Positions 45,663-57,189 of a stretch of DNA of 64,000 nt are shown in pieces. Source of the stretch: Hermatobates lingyangjiaoensis (taxonomy: Eukaryota > Arthropoda > Insecta > Hemiptera > Hermatobatidae); contig JAPFBL010001617.1 of NCBI GenBank assembly GCA_026182355.1, positions 7,069,001 through 7,133,000 of the forward strand, written 5' to 3'. The notes below the pieces were generated by a model. It did no database searches. It saw nothing but the letters and a program-made list of their open reading frames with translations, and was not told the DNA's origin. Numbering within the stretch: position 1 is the first letter of the stretch; each line of letters opens with the position of its first letter. The position numbers and the translations under genes are program-made.

Positions 45663-46595
45663 CGATGTGTGTAAATAAAGTAGTAAGACTGATTTTTTTT
45701 AAATTTTCTATTCAAATATAATTACAATGTGATATTGTCACCTTCAAAATAGTTCCCTTCGGAAGCCACACAGCGCTGGAGACGGTCCTTCCAATCATTG
45801 TAGCATTGCTGGAACTCGGATTCTGGAATGGCCTTCGGCTGGTCGGTTACAGCAGTTTGTATGTTTTGTAGTGTCCCGAAATGAGTTCCCTTGAGGTGAT
45901 TTTTCAATCTCGGGAAGAGGAAAAAGTCACAAGGACTCAAGTCTGGTGAATAAGGAGGCTGAGGAGCAACAGGAATGTTTTTACTGGCCAAAAACTCGTT
46001 TATTGAGATGGCAGTGTGACAGTGGGAAAGGTTTTTCGGAACCATTTTCGCACAAATTTTTCTCATCTCCAATTCATTGGTCAAAATGTGATGAACGGAG
46101 GTGTGATTCAAATTCAACTGTTCCCCGATCATTCTGACTGTCAAGCGTCGATCTGAACGCACAAGGTTCCGTACTCTGTTGACATTTTCATCGGTGTTTG
46201 CACTTGAAGGCCTTCCGCTTCGTGGTTCATCTTCAATCGACTCTCTTCCTTCTGAAAATTCCTTAAACCACCGAAAAACCTGTGCCCTTGATAAAACACG
46301 TTCTCCATAGGCCTCCTGAAGTTTTTCAAAAGTTTCGGTTGCATTATGTCCAAGTCTGAAGCAAAATTTGATTGCACACCGCTGCTCAACTTTGAGGTCA
46401 CTCATTTTTAAAACGCTCAAGAAAAAACCATTTCACGAAAACCAACGCTACGGACAAACAAATGACTGTGGCGAGTTCAGATTCATACTGGAGGCGCATC
46501 ACACGTGCACCTGACGCTACTCAAGGCCACGCGTCTCCAGCGTTGCCAGATCGAAAGCGACGTTGCCAGTCTCACTACTTTATTTACACACCTCG
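45663..46595 (-). mobile_element. Internally deleted mariner element
   Basis: A 933-bp element with imperfect inverted ends of about 30 bp: CGATGTGTGTAAATAAAGTA at the left, and the complement of CGAGGTGTGTAAATAAAGTA at the right. It is flanked by TA (45661-45662 and 46596-46597). Removing it with one TA restores an open PLE frame across the site (NFNYTCLREDLL). An internal deletion removes about one third of the transposase. Confidence 0.92.
45722..46420 (-). pseudogene. Mariner transposase, in-frame internal deletion
   Basis: 232 residues against about 345 in the family. The N-terminal DNA-binding half is present (HTH-type CAIKFCFRLGHNATETF, EDEPRSGRPSSANTDENV, RRLTVRMIGEQLNLNHTSVH) up to CAKMVPKNLS. 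It then joins directly to HTAISINEFLASKN and YSPDLSPCDFFLFPRLK. The deletion takes out the first catalytic Asp and the HDNAP Asp; only the last Asp (SPCDFF) remains. The frame is kept, so a binding-competent but catalytically dead protein is conceivable; that is inference. Confidence 0.92.
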
Positions 46596-46760
46596 TACCT
46601 GTTTAAGAGAAGACCTGCTGCCTTCATACACCAATATATATATATTATACAGTTCGATGACAATAAAGAAACATAGAGAAATTAAAAACACACACTTACA
46701 GTCTCTAATTTTTGGTTGAACCGTCTTCACGAGAGATAAGAGAGGATTTTAACAAATTTC
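46596..46760. repeat. PLE N-terminal end, (TA)n, decayed type 2 module
   Basis: The PLE frame resumes after mariner (CLREDLLPSYTNI) and meets TA repeats at 46631-46646. A minus-strand type 2 box follows at about 46708-46735 (GAAGACGGTT-caACCaaa). Confidence 0.6.
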
Positions 46761-47243
46761 ATTTAATAGTATGAAATTTCAAATTTAGATAGTATTTATT
46801 CGCGTGTGTTAAGTTAAACATTGTTGATAGATGAAAAATTGTGTTAGTGTCTTTTTGGTTGTCTGGTGAAATTTGGTTACCTTGCTTGGTTATTTCAGTT
46901 CAGTGTCACGTGTTCATTCAGACTACAGTTGTTAAAATCCACATACTATTTTTCTTTGTAAAATAATTTGTAATGTAATACGTAGTTTTTCTGTTTCAAA
47001 ATTTATACTTCTGTAAGTTTTTTCACTAACCTATAGTCAAAATTTCTATTGCAATTTCTTAATTGTAACTAATTGCACTTTTATGTATGTTTGATTTTTG
47101 AATGATTGTATTATTTATTATATTTCCTCTGTTTTTGTAGGCCTATGAAAAAGGTTTTAAATAAAGACCAAAACGTTGGCAATAAGAGTTTAATTTGAAC
47201 CTGAAGAACTGACCGAGTCCCGATAAACTCTAGTTTTGTATGT
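46761..47243 (+). repeat. PLE8b 3' terminus
   Basis: From the last codons (SIYSRV at about 46790) through the non-coding end to the hairpin box (TATGAAAAAGGTTTTAAATA near 47144) and CCGAGTCCCGATAAACT. It ends at (TA)n 47244-47254. Confidence 0.65.
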
Positions 47244-47254
47244 ATATATATATA

Positions 47255-47487
47255 AACAATGATCAAACCACAATAAGAAAATGGGAAAGCAAGGCTAAGA
47301 TCTTTCAACCGTAACAAGCGGTCTTCGTCAGAGTCAAAAACCCAACTTTATGTATATATATATATATCAGTTCAAAAACGAAAGAAAGCAACACACAGAG
47401 AAAGAGACACACTTACAAACTCAAATTTTCAGTTTGGATCGTTTTTTCGAATTTTAGGTGATATATATATATATATATATATATATA
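47255..47487 (-). repeat. Type 8 module and decayed type 2 module
   Basis: Type 8 box on the minus strand at about 47299-47333 (CTGACGAAGACCG...CGGTTGAAAGATC), then (TA)n 47352-47368. A strongly mutated type 2-like module follows (TTTTCAGTTTGGATCG), then (TA)n 47461-47487. Confidence 0.55.
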
Positions 47488-48820
47488 AGATAAGACTGAA
47501 AAGTTTCGATAATTGCACGTGATGAAAAGAATTAGCTCAACTAGTTATTCGCTATTTTAATGATTTAATATTTTTGCTCTTTTAAATTTTAACATTTTAA
47601 TCTACTCAAAACAATAACTTTTGTCTTTATGCGTAAAATGGGCGTCAACTGCTCTCTTCATGACTTCCTCTGAAAGTGATTTCAACGTGAGCCAGCTTTA
47701 ACACGTTTAAATTAGTGATTGGAGGAGGGTAGATCTAAATAGCTGGGTAAATGGATAACATCTTTGAATGAACCTTCTCTTCCAACAGACTTCGTATTTT
47801 AACCAGAGCTCTGTACTCAATTTTAAAATCGTAGAATGAAACGGTCAACATCATGGTATCGAACTGCTGAAGGCTGAAAGTAGATGAAACAGCGTATACC
47901 TATTGTTTAAGAGTACTACTCTAGCAAGACAGAAATATTATATTTTCACCCAGATCAAACTATATGTTACGGAACTTTTCACCCTCTCTCTGTAAAATAA
48001 TTATAATATTATATTCCCAATTCAACTCCTCTCTGATATTAAATAAGACTTATTTTTGTTATGAAATGATGAAGATTTTTGTTATTATTATTCTATCTTA
48101 TAAGAAGAGATTATTCAAATATATTATATTAATTTTTTTTCTTTGTTTTGTGTACTACATAGATATCACGATTACTTGTGGTTAGACAAAATAAAAACCA
48201 AAGAAAAGTACTAATTTGGAATTTCTTTCTACCATAGTTATGTTAATGTTGTTGCAATAATCTGAAAATCCTTCATTCAGTATAATTTAAGTCATAGTTA
48301 CTTTTGTTATGAGTAAGTGAAGGATAAAACTTTCAAAATCTTTGAAGGTTATTTTCAGTTACACCATCAAACTTATAATAATAATATATTCTCTTAATAA
48401 AAATAATATTCTCTTTAGCTATTTGTTATGCTAAATTGGCTGATATCTGACGCGACTTCGGGAGGAGGTCAAGTGTCAGGTGTCAAGGCCAAGTGTCCTT
48501 TACTGCTTTGTGAGTTTGCAAATCACAGAAAGTTTGGAGTTGTATCGAAAAAATTACCCTTAAATTTTTCATGAGGATAATCTTAATATACTATCAGAAG
48601 AAAGAGCTTAAAGACGTGAGTTACAAGTCTACATACGTATATACCATAGTGTCAGGAACACGTTCTTTAAGATCTGATGATGGTTTATTTATTTGCATTT
48701 CAGCCCATTAGTAAAATTAAGAAGCATAAGTTAATTAATTGCTATTGTTAATTAATCTTTTCTGAATTAACATTTATAATTGTAAATTTATATTGATAAA
48801 AGTATTGACCGTGGAATAGA
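47488..48820. other. No gene recognised
   Basis: AT-rich intronic sequence with no recognised element. Confidence 0.4.
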
Positions 48821-49220
48821 AACAAAACTAAAGTTTATCGGGACTCGGTCAGTTCTTCAGGTTCAAATTAAACTCTTATTGCCAACGTTTCGGTTTTTAT
48901 TTAAAACCTTTTTCATAGGCAGAAGTATTAATTTGAAACAGAAAAACTAAGCATTACCTTGCAAATTATTTTACAAAGAAAAATAGTCTGTGGATTTCAA
49001 CAACAACTGTAATTTGAATGAACACTTGACACTGAAATGAAGTTCAGTAATACTTAGTTTTTCTGTTTCAAAATTTATACTTCTGCCTATGAAAAAGGTT
49101 TTAAATAAAAACCGAAACGTGACAATGAGAGTTTAAGTTGAACTTAAAGAACTGACCGAGTCCCGATAAACTTTTGTTTTGTTTATAAATTTATATATAT
49201 ATAATATATATATATATATT
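48821..49220. repeat. PLE8b terminal inverted repeat
   Basis: Arms 48831-48950 and 49055-49182 are inverted PLE8b termini (GTTTATCGGGACTCGGTC and complement, with the GGTTTTTATTTAAAACC stem). The loop is about 100 bp of PLE8b 3' sequence. (TA)n at 49190-49220. Confidence 0.8.
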
Positions 49221-50313
49221 GTATATTTATACATATAAATTTATAGATAACCTATCATCTATTAGTATGCATTATATTTGTTTTTATTTGACTATTTAAC
49301 TTTAACGAATTCTGATTCACTAAAACTTTGATACATACTCCACAACACAGAAGAAATAAAACATGTATACCAGTATTTTAAAAAAATAGTCAGATTTATT
49401 ATTACTATTGGTTATATTAACATTATTCTTTTTGTTCATGAGTAAGAAGTTGGGAAGAGTGGTGGGTTGCTATTAATTACTCTAAAAGAAATATAGTCAA
49501 CTGTGATCATGCAACACGAAGGGCAATGCATAAAAAGTTAAATCAATTTTAACGAAATCATGAGCTACTCCTTAAACTTTTTGATTAAATTTTATTTACA
49601 TTTACTTTAATCAAAGAAGTTTTTGAACAATTTTAAAAGAAGGTTTTTTAATTATTTAATAAAATAGAAGTAATAAATATGAAATCTGATATTTAATATG
49701 ATTAATTTACTCTTTTATATTTAAAATGCATATAAATTTAATTCATTAAATGAAGTGACTTGTACTTTATATAACTGACAAGTAAATATCAAAATATTAA
49801 AAAAAATAGTTTTTATATCTTTATTTTTGATCTAAAGATGTGCATATAGTTTGATTTATGCTTTAATTGTTAAATAATTGTAATTTATTGAAGTATTTAT
49901 GTATCATGAGATGAATGAAAGTCGTGTGACGTCTCACAGAAGAAAAAAACACGTTTGTAGTCTCTTTCCACGTTGAAATTTATTAAAATAATTTTCGAAA
50001 ATCGGTCTGCCAATAAGTCTGTGTGTTTGTATATATGCGTGCAAAATTTCTCAAAAAAAAAAAACAGTTAAAATAACGGAATTTCATATTTAAGTTACTA
50101 TTAGCCTTGAGGTGAAACTGCAAGCTTGACACTTATCAAAAAATTAATTTTTTAGTGTTCACATTATTTTAAAGAAATTATTTTCTTTTTTTGCGATTTA
50201 GCAACGATAAAATACGGTATTATTAATTTTGGTGTCAAGTTCTCAACGGTAACAGACGATTTTGGGTTCCCTAAGTCCAGTAGAGTTGGCTTAGGAAAAT
50301 CTCTCTCTCTCCC

Positions 50314-50357
<44 letters not shown>

Positions 50358-50484
50358 ATGTCTTGTTGTGTATGAGGGAGAGAAAAAGAAGAGAACGGGA
50401 TATTTTCAAAGCTTTTATAAGTAAAGTCACCAAATTTCATATTTAAGTTATTGTTGGCTCTTAGCACTGTTATTACACTTTTTA
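49221..50484. other. No gene; (CT)n microsatellite
   Basis: AT-rich intronic sequence. A CT run lies at 50296-50353. Confidence 0.5.
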
Positions 50485-52102
50485 CTTTACTATAAGTAAA
50501 GTATAGTGATCGTGAAAAAATTCGATCTCGAGATTTTGACGGAATTACATGTTTTGAGGTCCCAGAAGTCGTTTTATGACGTTTTTACGATGATGTCTGT
50601 GTGTGTGTGGGTGGGTGGGTGGGTGGGTGGGTGAGTGTGTTAGCATTGCTTGTTACCACGCTACGGTCCGAATCTTTGATGGATCAAGTTGATATTTTAC
50701 ACAAAAATGAGCCCCATAAAGACGAAGATCCCTATTGTTTGGGAAGAATTATGCATGATGGGATCGTCACTTTTTTTGCCAAAAACCGTTTTTTAGAAAA
50801 CATTTATTTCTCCTAAACTGATAACCTTAGAGTTTTGAAATTTTGACATTATCTTTGAGATTACAAATGGAACAAACGAAAAATATATTCAGAATTTTAA
50901 ATCAACAGGAAATATTTTTTTTTCAATAAAATGTGCAAATTTTGACTTATAATTCAATCTCAAACCTTGTCAGAGCGATACAAGCCATACTGTTTGACGG
51001 ACAAGAATGAAACTATGCCTACAAATAGAACATTGTATGGAAAATGAGTTGAAATATTTTTTTCTAAAATTACATTCGCTAAAGGGGCGTTACAGTACGA
51101 TTTGTGTTTTCAGAAAATGTTTTTTTGACGCTGAACGGCTCGTTAAAAAATAATGAAAATTTGACCAAAAATGGAACAAAAAATTAGCAATTCATAAAAA
51201 AAAATCATGAAGTTTCAATTACGGGAAAGAGCAATAACGATATAAAAACTCTTTGTTTATCCTAGACTAAGAGATCACCTGCTATACTTGTCGAATTTTT
51301 TGTATTTTTTTACATTGTTTACATTGACTTAGAAATTTTTTGAGTGAATGAGATAAAATTGATATTTATAAAGGAACAATTTGAATAGTGTATTGACTTA
51401 TATGAGATGTAAGAGGAATAATATTGTGCAGGAAAATAATAACACTCGCTGTGAAAAAATTCGTATATATGTTATTTGACAAAGGGGAAGGAAAATGATC
51501 TTATTAAATACTAAGAAGCCATAAAATTCCCAGTGTAATAATTCTGTTAAAAACCAAAAATGTAAAAGATAATTCAAAATATAAATCTTTTGTTTAGAGA
51601 TTAATAACTGTAATTATCGTACATCTTTAATTAACAAATCACCTTAAAACAACATTTTCTTCGCTGTTTAAGAAGTTTTTCAGAGAAAAAAAGGGTATTT
51701 TACTGTTTCAAATTTGAAAATTTTACATTAATATTCGATGTAGAAGGATGTCAAGTAAACGATGTAAGAAATCTACTAGCTATTTGAACAATAGCCATGT
51801 TCTCTTGTAGGATAATATTTCGTTTCAAGAAATGTTCACATTGGTTTTTCAAAAATGTTATTACTGCTGTAGTTATACAAATGAAATTATTTGCAAATAA
51901 TAAATTATTTGTGATGTACAAAAATAAGCTTATAAATTGATATGTCCTTCAATCACTATCTGTACTACCTGACGAATGCAATGCTAATAATTATACCCAT
52001 TTAGATATTTATGTTATGCTTAAATGATACGTTATGTTTTATATACTCAAGAAATTTGACATTAAGTTACTTATAGTAAAGTAGAGTGTAGGCCACTCCA
52101 GA
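50485..52102 (-). mobile_element. Family A repeat, copy A6
   Basis: Full-length copy in minus orientation, CTTTACTATAAGTAAAGT at the left and GGCCACTCCAGA at the right. TAAAAA (read on the minus strand) abuts both ends. A (GGGT)n run lies near 50608-50635. Confidence 0.85.
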
Positions 52103-52440
52103 TTTTTTAGAAGGTGCTTAATCTATTTTTTTCCTTTTTTTGTAAATTTATGAAAATCTGTCGACACGATTTCAATTAAAATCGCTGTGGTTTTGAATTT
52201 TTAGTCAACATTTAATGTGTGTTATGGTTCAATTTGTGTTGAAGTTGTCTCGCAGGACGAAAGTTTAAAAAACTTTAGAATAAAACGTGTTTATTTATTA
52301 AAAATAAAGACGCTTCTGGTAAGAAAAGCTGAAAGCTTTCTACCTGTACGTTTGGGTTATTATTGTTATTTTTTTTCCGTTGTAGGATGTGGAAAAATCT
52401 GTTCAGCAGATCCCTTAGCAAAACATCTTGCTTAGGGTAT
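52103..52440. other. No gene recognised
   Basis: Intronic sequence; nothing recognisable. Confidence 0.4.
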
Positions 52441-53140
52441 GTGGGGTTGAGGGTTCCGACCCACTAAAAAACCACATCCTATTTTCTGGCAATATCCGAC
52501 ACGGAAACCGTTGCACATTACTTCATGCCGGTGCCTCAGTCCTCCTGAATAGGATTCACCTTCTTGTCCCCATTCGTTCATCTATAAATTATCGTGAGTC
52601 CTTGCCACGTGTTTTCATTTTTCTTATGACGGAGAACCGCCTCTACAAAGTTTGCAGCTTTTGACCAATTTTCTGCACACTGGAGCATCTTTTGAACTAT
52701 GGTCTCTGGAGTGACCTCACCCAGTGATGCTATTAATTCCTGGCGCAGCACTCCCCATTTAGCACAGAAGAAGAAGGTTTGCTCTGCATCGTCGTTTTCC
52801 CCCGAGCTACAGTGCCTACATTGAGAGCTATCAACTTAACGCATCCTGTGTAAATATTTTTCAAAATTCCCATGGCCAGTCATCATCCGAGTTAAGTGGA
52901 ATCCAATCTCCTCATGCTTCCGGCCCAACCATTTGGGGAGGTCGTGGATGAGCCTTGCAGTCCACCTGCCCCTTAACTCTTGCTCCCATCTCTCTTTCCA
53001 TTTCCTCAGGGTTATTGTTCTGGCTTGTCGGTTTGCCGCTTTTCGATCTTCTACCGATTTTTCAGCTACACTCTTTCTCTCTTGGGCCCTCAAGTCGATG
53101 GGAATATTATTGTCATTAATGTTTTATAAAATCATGGAAT
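52441..53140 (-). pseudogene. R1/I-like non-LTR retrotransposon, 3' fragment
   Basis: The minus frame covers the C-terminal region after the RT: NIPIDLRAQER, then WKERWEQELRGRWTARLI, DLPKWLGRKHEEIGFHLTR, MMTGHGNFEKYLHRM. An in-frame stop lies near 52834, then the zinc-finger-like CRHCSSGENDDAEQTFFFC, ending at TGA 52578-52580. The family signature GRWT..LI and LTGHG plus CxxC fits R1/LOA/I-type elements. In the finger, Gln replaces the usual His. The rest (52441-52577) is 3' untranslated sequence. It is 5'-truncated and dead. Confidence 0.8.
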
Positions 53141-53985
53141 GGTAATGAATTAATTATTACCTTTAATGGTGAAATATATTTTTTAAAGTGATAATATTAA
53201 TATTGGTTATTACTAATTAGTTATTATTCTAATTAATAATTTATAGTAAAATAATAAATTGAGAATTTTGTTAATTTTTTATGGAATATAATTTAACTCC
53301 CAAATAAAGTCTATATTTATAATGAAATAAAATAAGTTGTATGGCCCTTCATACAATTTTTTTGTTTTAGTCACACCAACATCTTTGGTTATTAAAATAA
53401 CCAAAATAAACTAAACTAAAACTAAATTCTGTCTAAATAAACAAGGGCTAAACGTTTCGAATTTATAATCAAAGAGGAACACCACAGCCCTCAGCAGCCG
53501 AGGCAAGTAATCTTGCCTGATATAACACCAGGGCTCCAAACCCCATTTTGTTTTACATTGAATAGTTGACAAGGGAATTAGGGAAATCTCTTCCTACATC
53601 TAGTTCTATGTTTAAGTGGCCTGTCTCATTTACACTGAACTGGAGTGTGAGTCCCTAATGAGTTCATTCCGGTTGGTGACTTATTTCATTACAGGTTTTC
53701 AAACGTTCCAGTTGTTTAACAACTTTTCACATGTGTCAATGATACTATTTCTTCAGGTATTACTCCAACAGTACTACAGTAACTCAGTGGGGTAGGCAGT
53801 TTGCTTCCCCACAATTACCCTCATAGAACCTTTGTTTTAATACTTTAACCCCAGTTTGTTTCTATTTTTAAAAAGTTTGATGATTTCCCTAAGGTAATAT
53901 TATCCACTGTAGTTGTTTATACTTCTATTAAATAAACAGCCAAATAAACTGAATAAATACTAGGAAAGAGTAATTAACGATTGAC
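53141..53985. other. No gene; weak hairpin-like box
   Basis: Anonymous sequence. On the minus strand near 53447-53490, TTTGATTATAAATTCGAAACG resembles a decayed hairpin box. Confidence 0.3.
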
Positions 53986-54114
53986 GTTAAGGCCACTAGC
54001 AGATCTACCTCCCAGACGACAAATAATCGCTTCTTCTGAAGCTCTAAAAGTGATATTGGTCTTGGGATCAGGAATCTGCTTAAGAACCTGTACCCGGAAA
54101 CAGTATCGATATTT
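53986..54114 (-). other. Protein-like segment, paralogue of 62534-62640
   Basis: The minus frame reads CFRVQVLKQIPDPKTN, ITFRASEEA. At 62534-62640 the same strand reads CFRVQIQKTVPQHNR and VTLRVSEEA. The DNA is also alike (GCTTCTTC...CT(C/T)T(A/T)AAAGTG). The family is unknown; it may be a repeat fragment or an old exon. Confidence 0.35.
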
Positions 54115-56875
54115 TGACGGATTAACATGTTTTGAACTCTCCAAGTCCTTATCTAACTTTTTCCTATGATGTCTGTGTGAGTAGGGGGGGGGGGGGGGGG
54201 AGGGGGGAGTGTGTGTGTCTCTGTCTCTGTCTGTGTCTGTGTCTGTGGATATCCAATGTGGTGACGCTGCAGTCCACAATCTTTAATGGATCAAATTAAT
54301 ATTTTACACAAAAATGGTACTCCTAATGTAGATGAACACTATTGTTTGAGAGCAATTATGTATAATGAGAAAGTCACCTTTTTGCTGAAATCTGTTTTTA
54401 GATAATATTTTGTTTCTCCTAAACTACTAACTCTTGAAATTTTGGCATTATTATGGGAGCAACAGAAGCAATAACTGAAAAAATGCTCAGATTTTTAAAA
54501 CAACTGGAAATATTTTTTGCTATAAACTGTAAAAATTTTGACTTATTCAATCTGAAAGCTTGTTGGGAGAATACGATCCATACCGTCTGACGGATCAAAA
54601 TCAAATTATGCCTAAAAGGATGAGTTATTTAAGTTATAGGAGGATGAGTTGAGCAATTTATTTCAAAATTTCATTGACAAGGAGGGGCGTTATGGAATAT
54701 TTCATGTTTTCAAAAAGTGTTTTTTAACGCTAAACGGCTCATTAGAGGTTAATCAAATTTTTTCAAAAAGTTGAATCAAATATTAACAATTTATAAAAAA
54801 ATATGTTAAGAAATTCCAGTTACTGCAAATGTATGAAAACTAAAATTTATTTAGAAATAATGTATCATCTGCCGTACATGTTGGATTTTTTTATATTTGT
54901 GTATATTGCTTGCATTAACTTAGAAATATTTTAAGCGAATCGAGTGAAATAAAATTGTTGTTTAGAGGTTTAATAAAAATCTTGAATGTTTTAATGAGTT
55001 AATATCATATGTAAGAAAAATATAATTCTTCAATCTACAAAAAAACACCCATAAAACATAATTTTTGATGCTTTCTATGGTATGATGGATTTCCCTTTGG
55101 GTTATATTGAAGTATGAGATATATACCCTATCGTTTTTTATTACAGTACGTCACGTCTACTATTCTTAAGTGACTTCTTTGATGAATAGATGAAGCTGAA
55201 ATTTATTCTTATATTTTTCTAACAAAATATAAACATTTTGCAGCCTTGAAACATCATTTTTTAACTGTTTTAATCATTTAAAAAGGTTTTTTAAAAAAGT
55301 TAGTAATAATTTTTAATAACCAATTCATTTAGTTATTAATTAGTTAATATTAATAAAATAAAAAAAATGCTCAGATAGGTGTCCTATCAATCCTATTCTT
55401 GTGATTATTTGTGGACTACCTATGAATAGTAATCACTCTATGTAATGATGGTTATGATATCCATAAGACTTTTAATAAAAGAAGAAGAAGGCCTTGCTTT
55501 TCAGACGATGTAGACCGAGTATTACTCATTGTAGAACCAAAAGAACCAACTAGAACCAATTGGCAAATGTTCCATTCCCTGACCTCTCTGAACTGTCCCT
55601 TTCCCAAAAACTTTTCGATTCCTGCAAGCATAGACAAATTCATTGAACTTTTCATAGCTAGGGCTCCATTGTACGCCAGAAATGTTGATATTTAACATGA
55701 TTTGAGTTTGGAATCTATCTATTCCTACATTGCTCAACTTGCCTGTAATGAAGACAAAAAAATGTCCACCCATTCAAATCTCCTTGTTCGGGAACTAAAT
55801 CCTACTCCCAACCTTTCCTTATCCCACGAGCCTCAAAGTTTCCAACTTAAGCTAAAAATGATAACCACCACATAACTCCAAATGTATACTTTTGGAGTAT
55901 ACCAGGTACTCTGAGTACCTCAGAGAATGCAAAAAGCCTGAAGACCAAACGACCACGAAGACGACATCATCCCCTGACAGACTAACTCCCCCCATTCTTG
56001 ATAATGTTTACTGACCCAACAAAAACAGCAGGATGAGAATCTAGCAGTAGTGTGCCTCTGGTCCGGAACTGCTGTTTACGACATGCACTATTGTGCATGA
56101 TAATATTCGTTGGTCGTTGGTAGACGATTCAGCATGCTGTCCACAAATTGTTAAAGATGGGTAAAGAAGAAATGTCTAAGTAAAATCTACCCATAACGGT
56201 CCTTAAACCTTTATAAAGGAAAGAAAATGTTAAAACTATCAATGTTTTGGACATACTCTTGGAATTTCTTCGGATTAAAGATTAAATTTAATTTGAAAAT
56301 TGTAAAATTGGTAAAGCCATGCAGCACTGAGTAAGGGAACAAAATTGATGTTCTGCTGCATGAGGTTATTTGATAAACAACGGAGTCTTAACAAAATCTT
56401 CACTTTGGCTTTAAAAAAGGTATATTATTGCTGTGATAAAACTAGTGATACCATATTCATTGGTTGGGTGATATACAATAAGAAACGTTTGTAATGATAA
56501 CTGGATCAATACTACCTGTACTACCTGTACTGGATCAATACTACCTGTACTACCTTCAAGATTGACTACTCCTTTCGGTACGCATCTTCCATTTAGATAT
56601 TTATATGAAAAATGATTAATTTTCTGTTTGCTTTACAAAATAGAAAGATCTCCATTGGAAATGAAATATGAAAAAATTAACAGAATGAAGTATTAATAGT
56701 TTGAAGAATATGTTGATTAGATACAATGATCTACGTAGGTTATTTTAAAATTATCACTTGATTTTAATATCACCTAATTATATTATTACTTATTATTGTT
56801 ATTCTTATTATTATTATTACTTCACTTATAGTAAAGTTCAATACGCCACTCAAAATTTTTTTGCTCTAATTCTCC
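54115..56875 (-). repeat. Diverged family A copy with unknown insert
   Basis: Reverse family A landmarks run from TTTTGACGGATTAACATG (54111) to about 55475, then resume at about 56210 to TATAGTAAAGTTCAATACG at 56825-56845. A run of about 18 G lies at 54185-54203. The insert is described separately. Confidence 0.6.
55501..55875 (+). pseudogene. Unknown coding-like relic
   Basis: A frame with one internal stop (55693-55695) reads SDDVDRVLLIVEPKEPTRTN, WQMFHSLTSLNCPFPKNF, IPASIDKFIELFIARAPLY, and later SYIAQLACNEDKKMSTHSN. Codon composition looks protein-like compared with its AT-rich setting. I do not recognise the family. It lies inside an old family A copy, so it arrived as an insertion. Confidence 0.35.
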
Positions 56876-57189
56876 TTAAATATATAAACATGTTGTTGCC
56901 TCTTTTAGGTTAAATTTCTAATGTTAAAACTTCAGTTTTAATTGCTGCTTGTAGGTGTCAAGGAAATATAATTTCCTTTGTTCTTTCTTTGCAAGAAAGG
57001 ACGCTGGGGTCATTGACTCGTAAACACCGCTTGCCATTCTAACGGCAGATTACTTTCACTTTTGTGAAGGAATGAAACTAACCTCACACTCATACGAAAC
57101 AACCTCCTTAACTGTAGTGATATTTTTAATGCCTTTGATTTTGTATTAATTCTATATACAAAATTTATTTTACGTCTTTCAATATTTTT
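56876..57189. other. No gene recognised
   Basis: Intronic sequence; nothing recognisable. Confidence 0.4.

Noticed and set aside
46462..46719. 85-codon plus-strand frame at the mariner edge
   Set aside because: It spans the mariner terminus and PLE/(TA)n junction; only the PLE part (CLREDLLPSYTNI) is meaningful.
50601..50816. 71-codon frame in copy A6
   Set aside because: It starts in a (GGGT)n repeat and is not kept open in other family A copies in a consistent way.
54185..54203. G-run as a functional G-quadruplex
   Set aside because: A single homopolymeric G-run within a (GGGT)-type microsatellite of a family A copy; no evidence of function.
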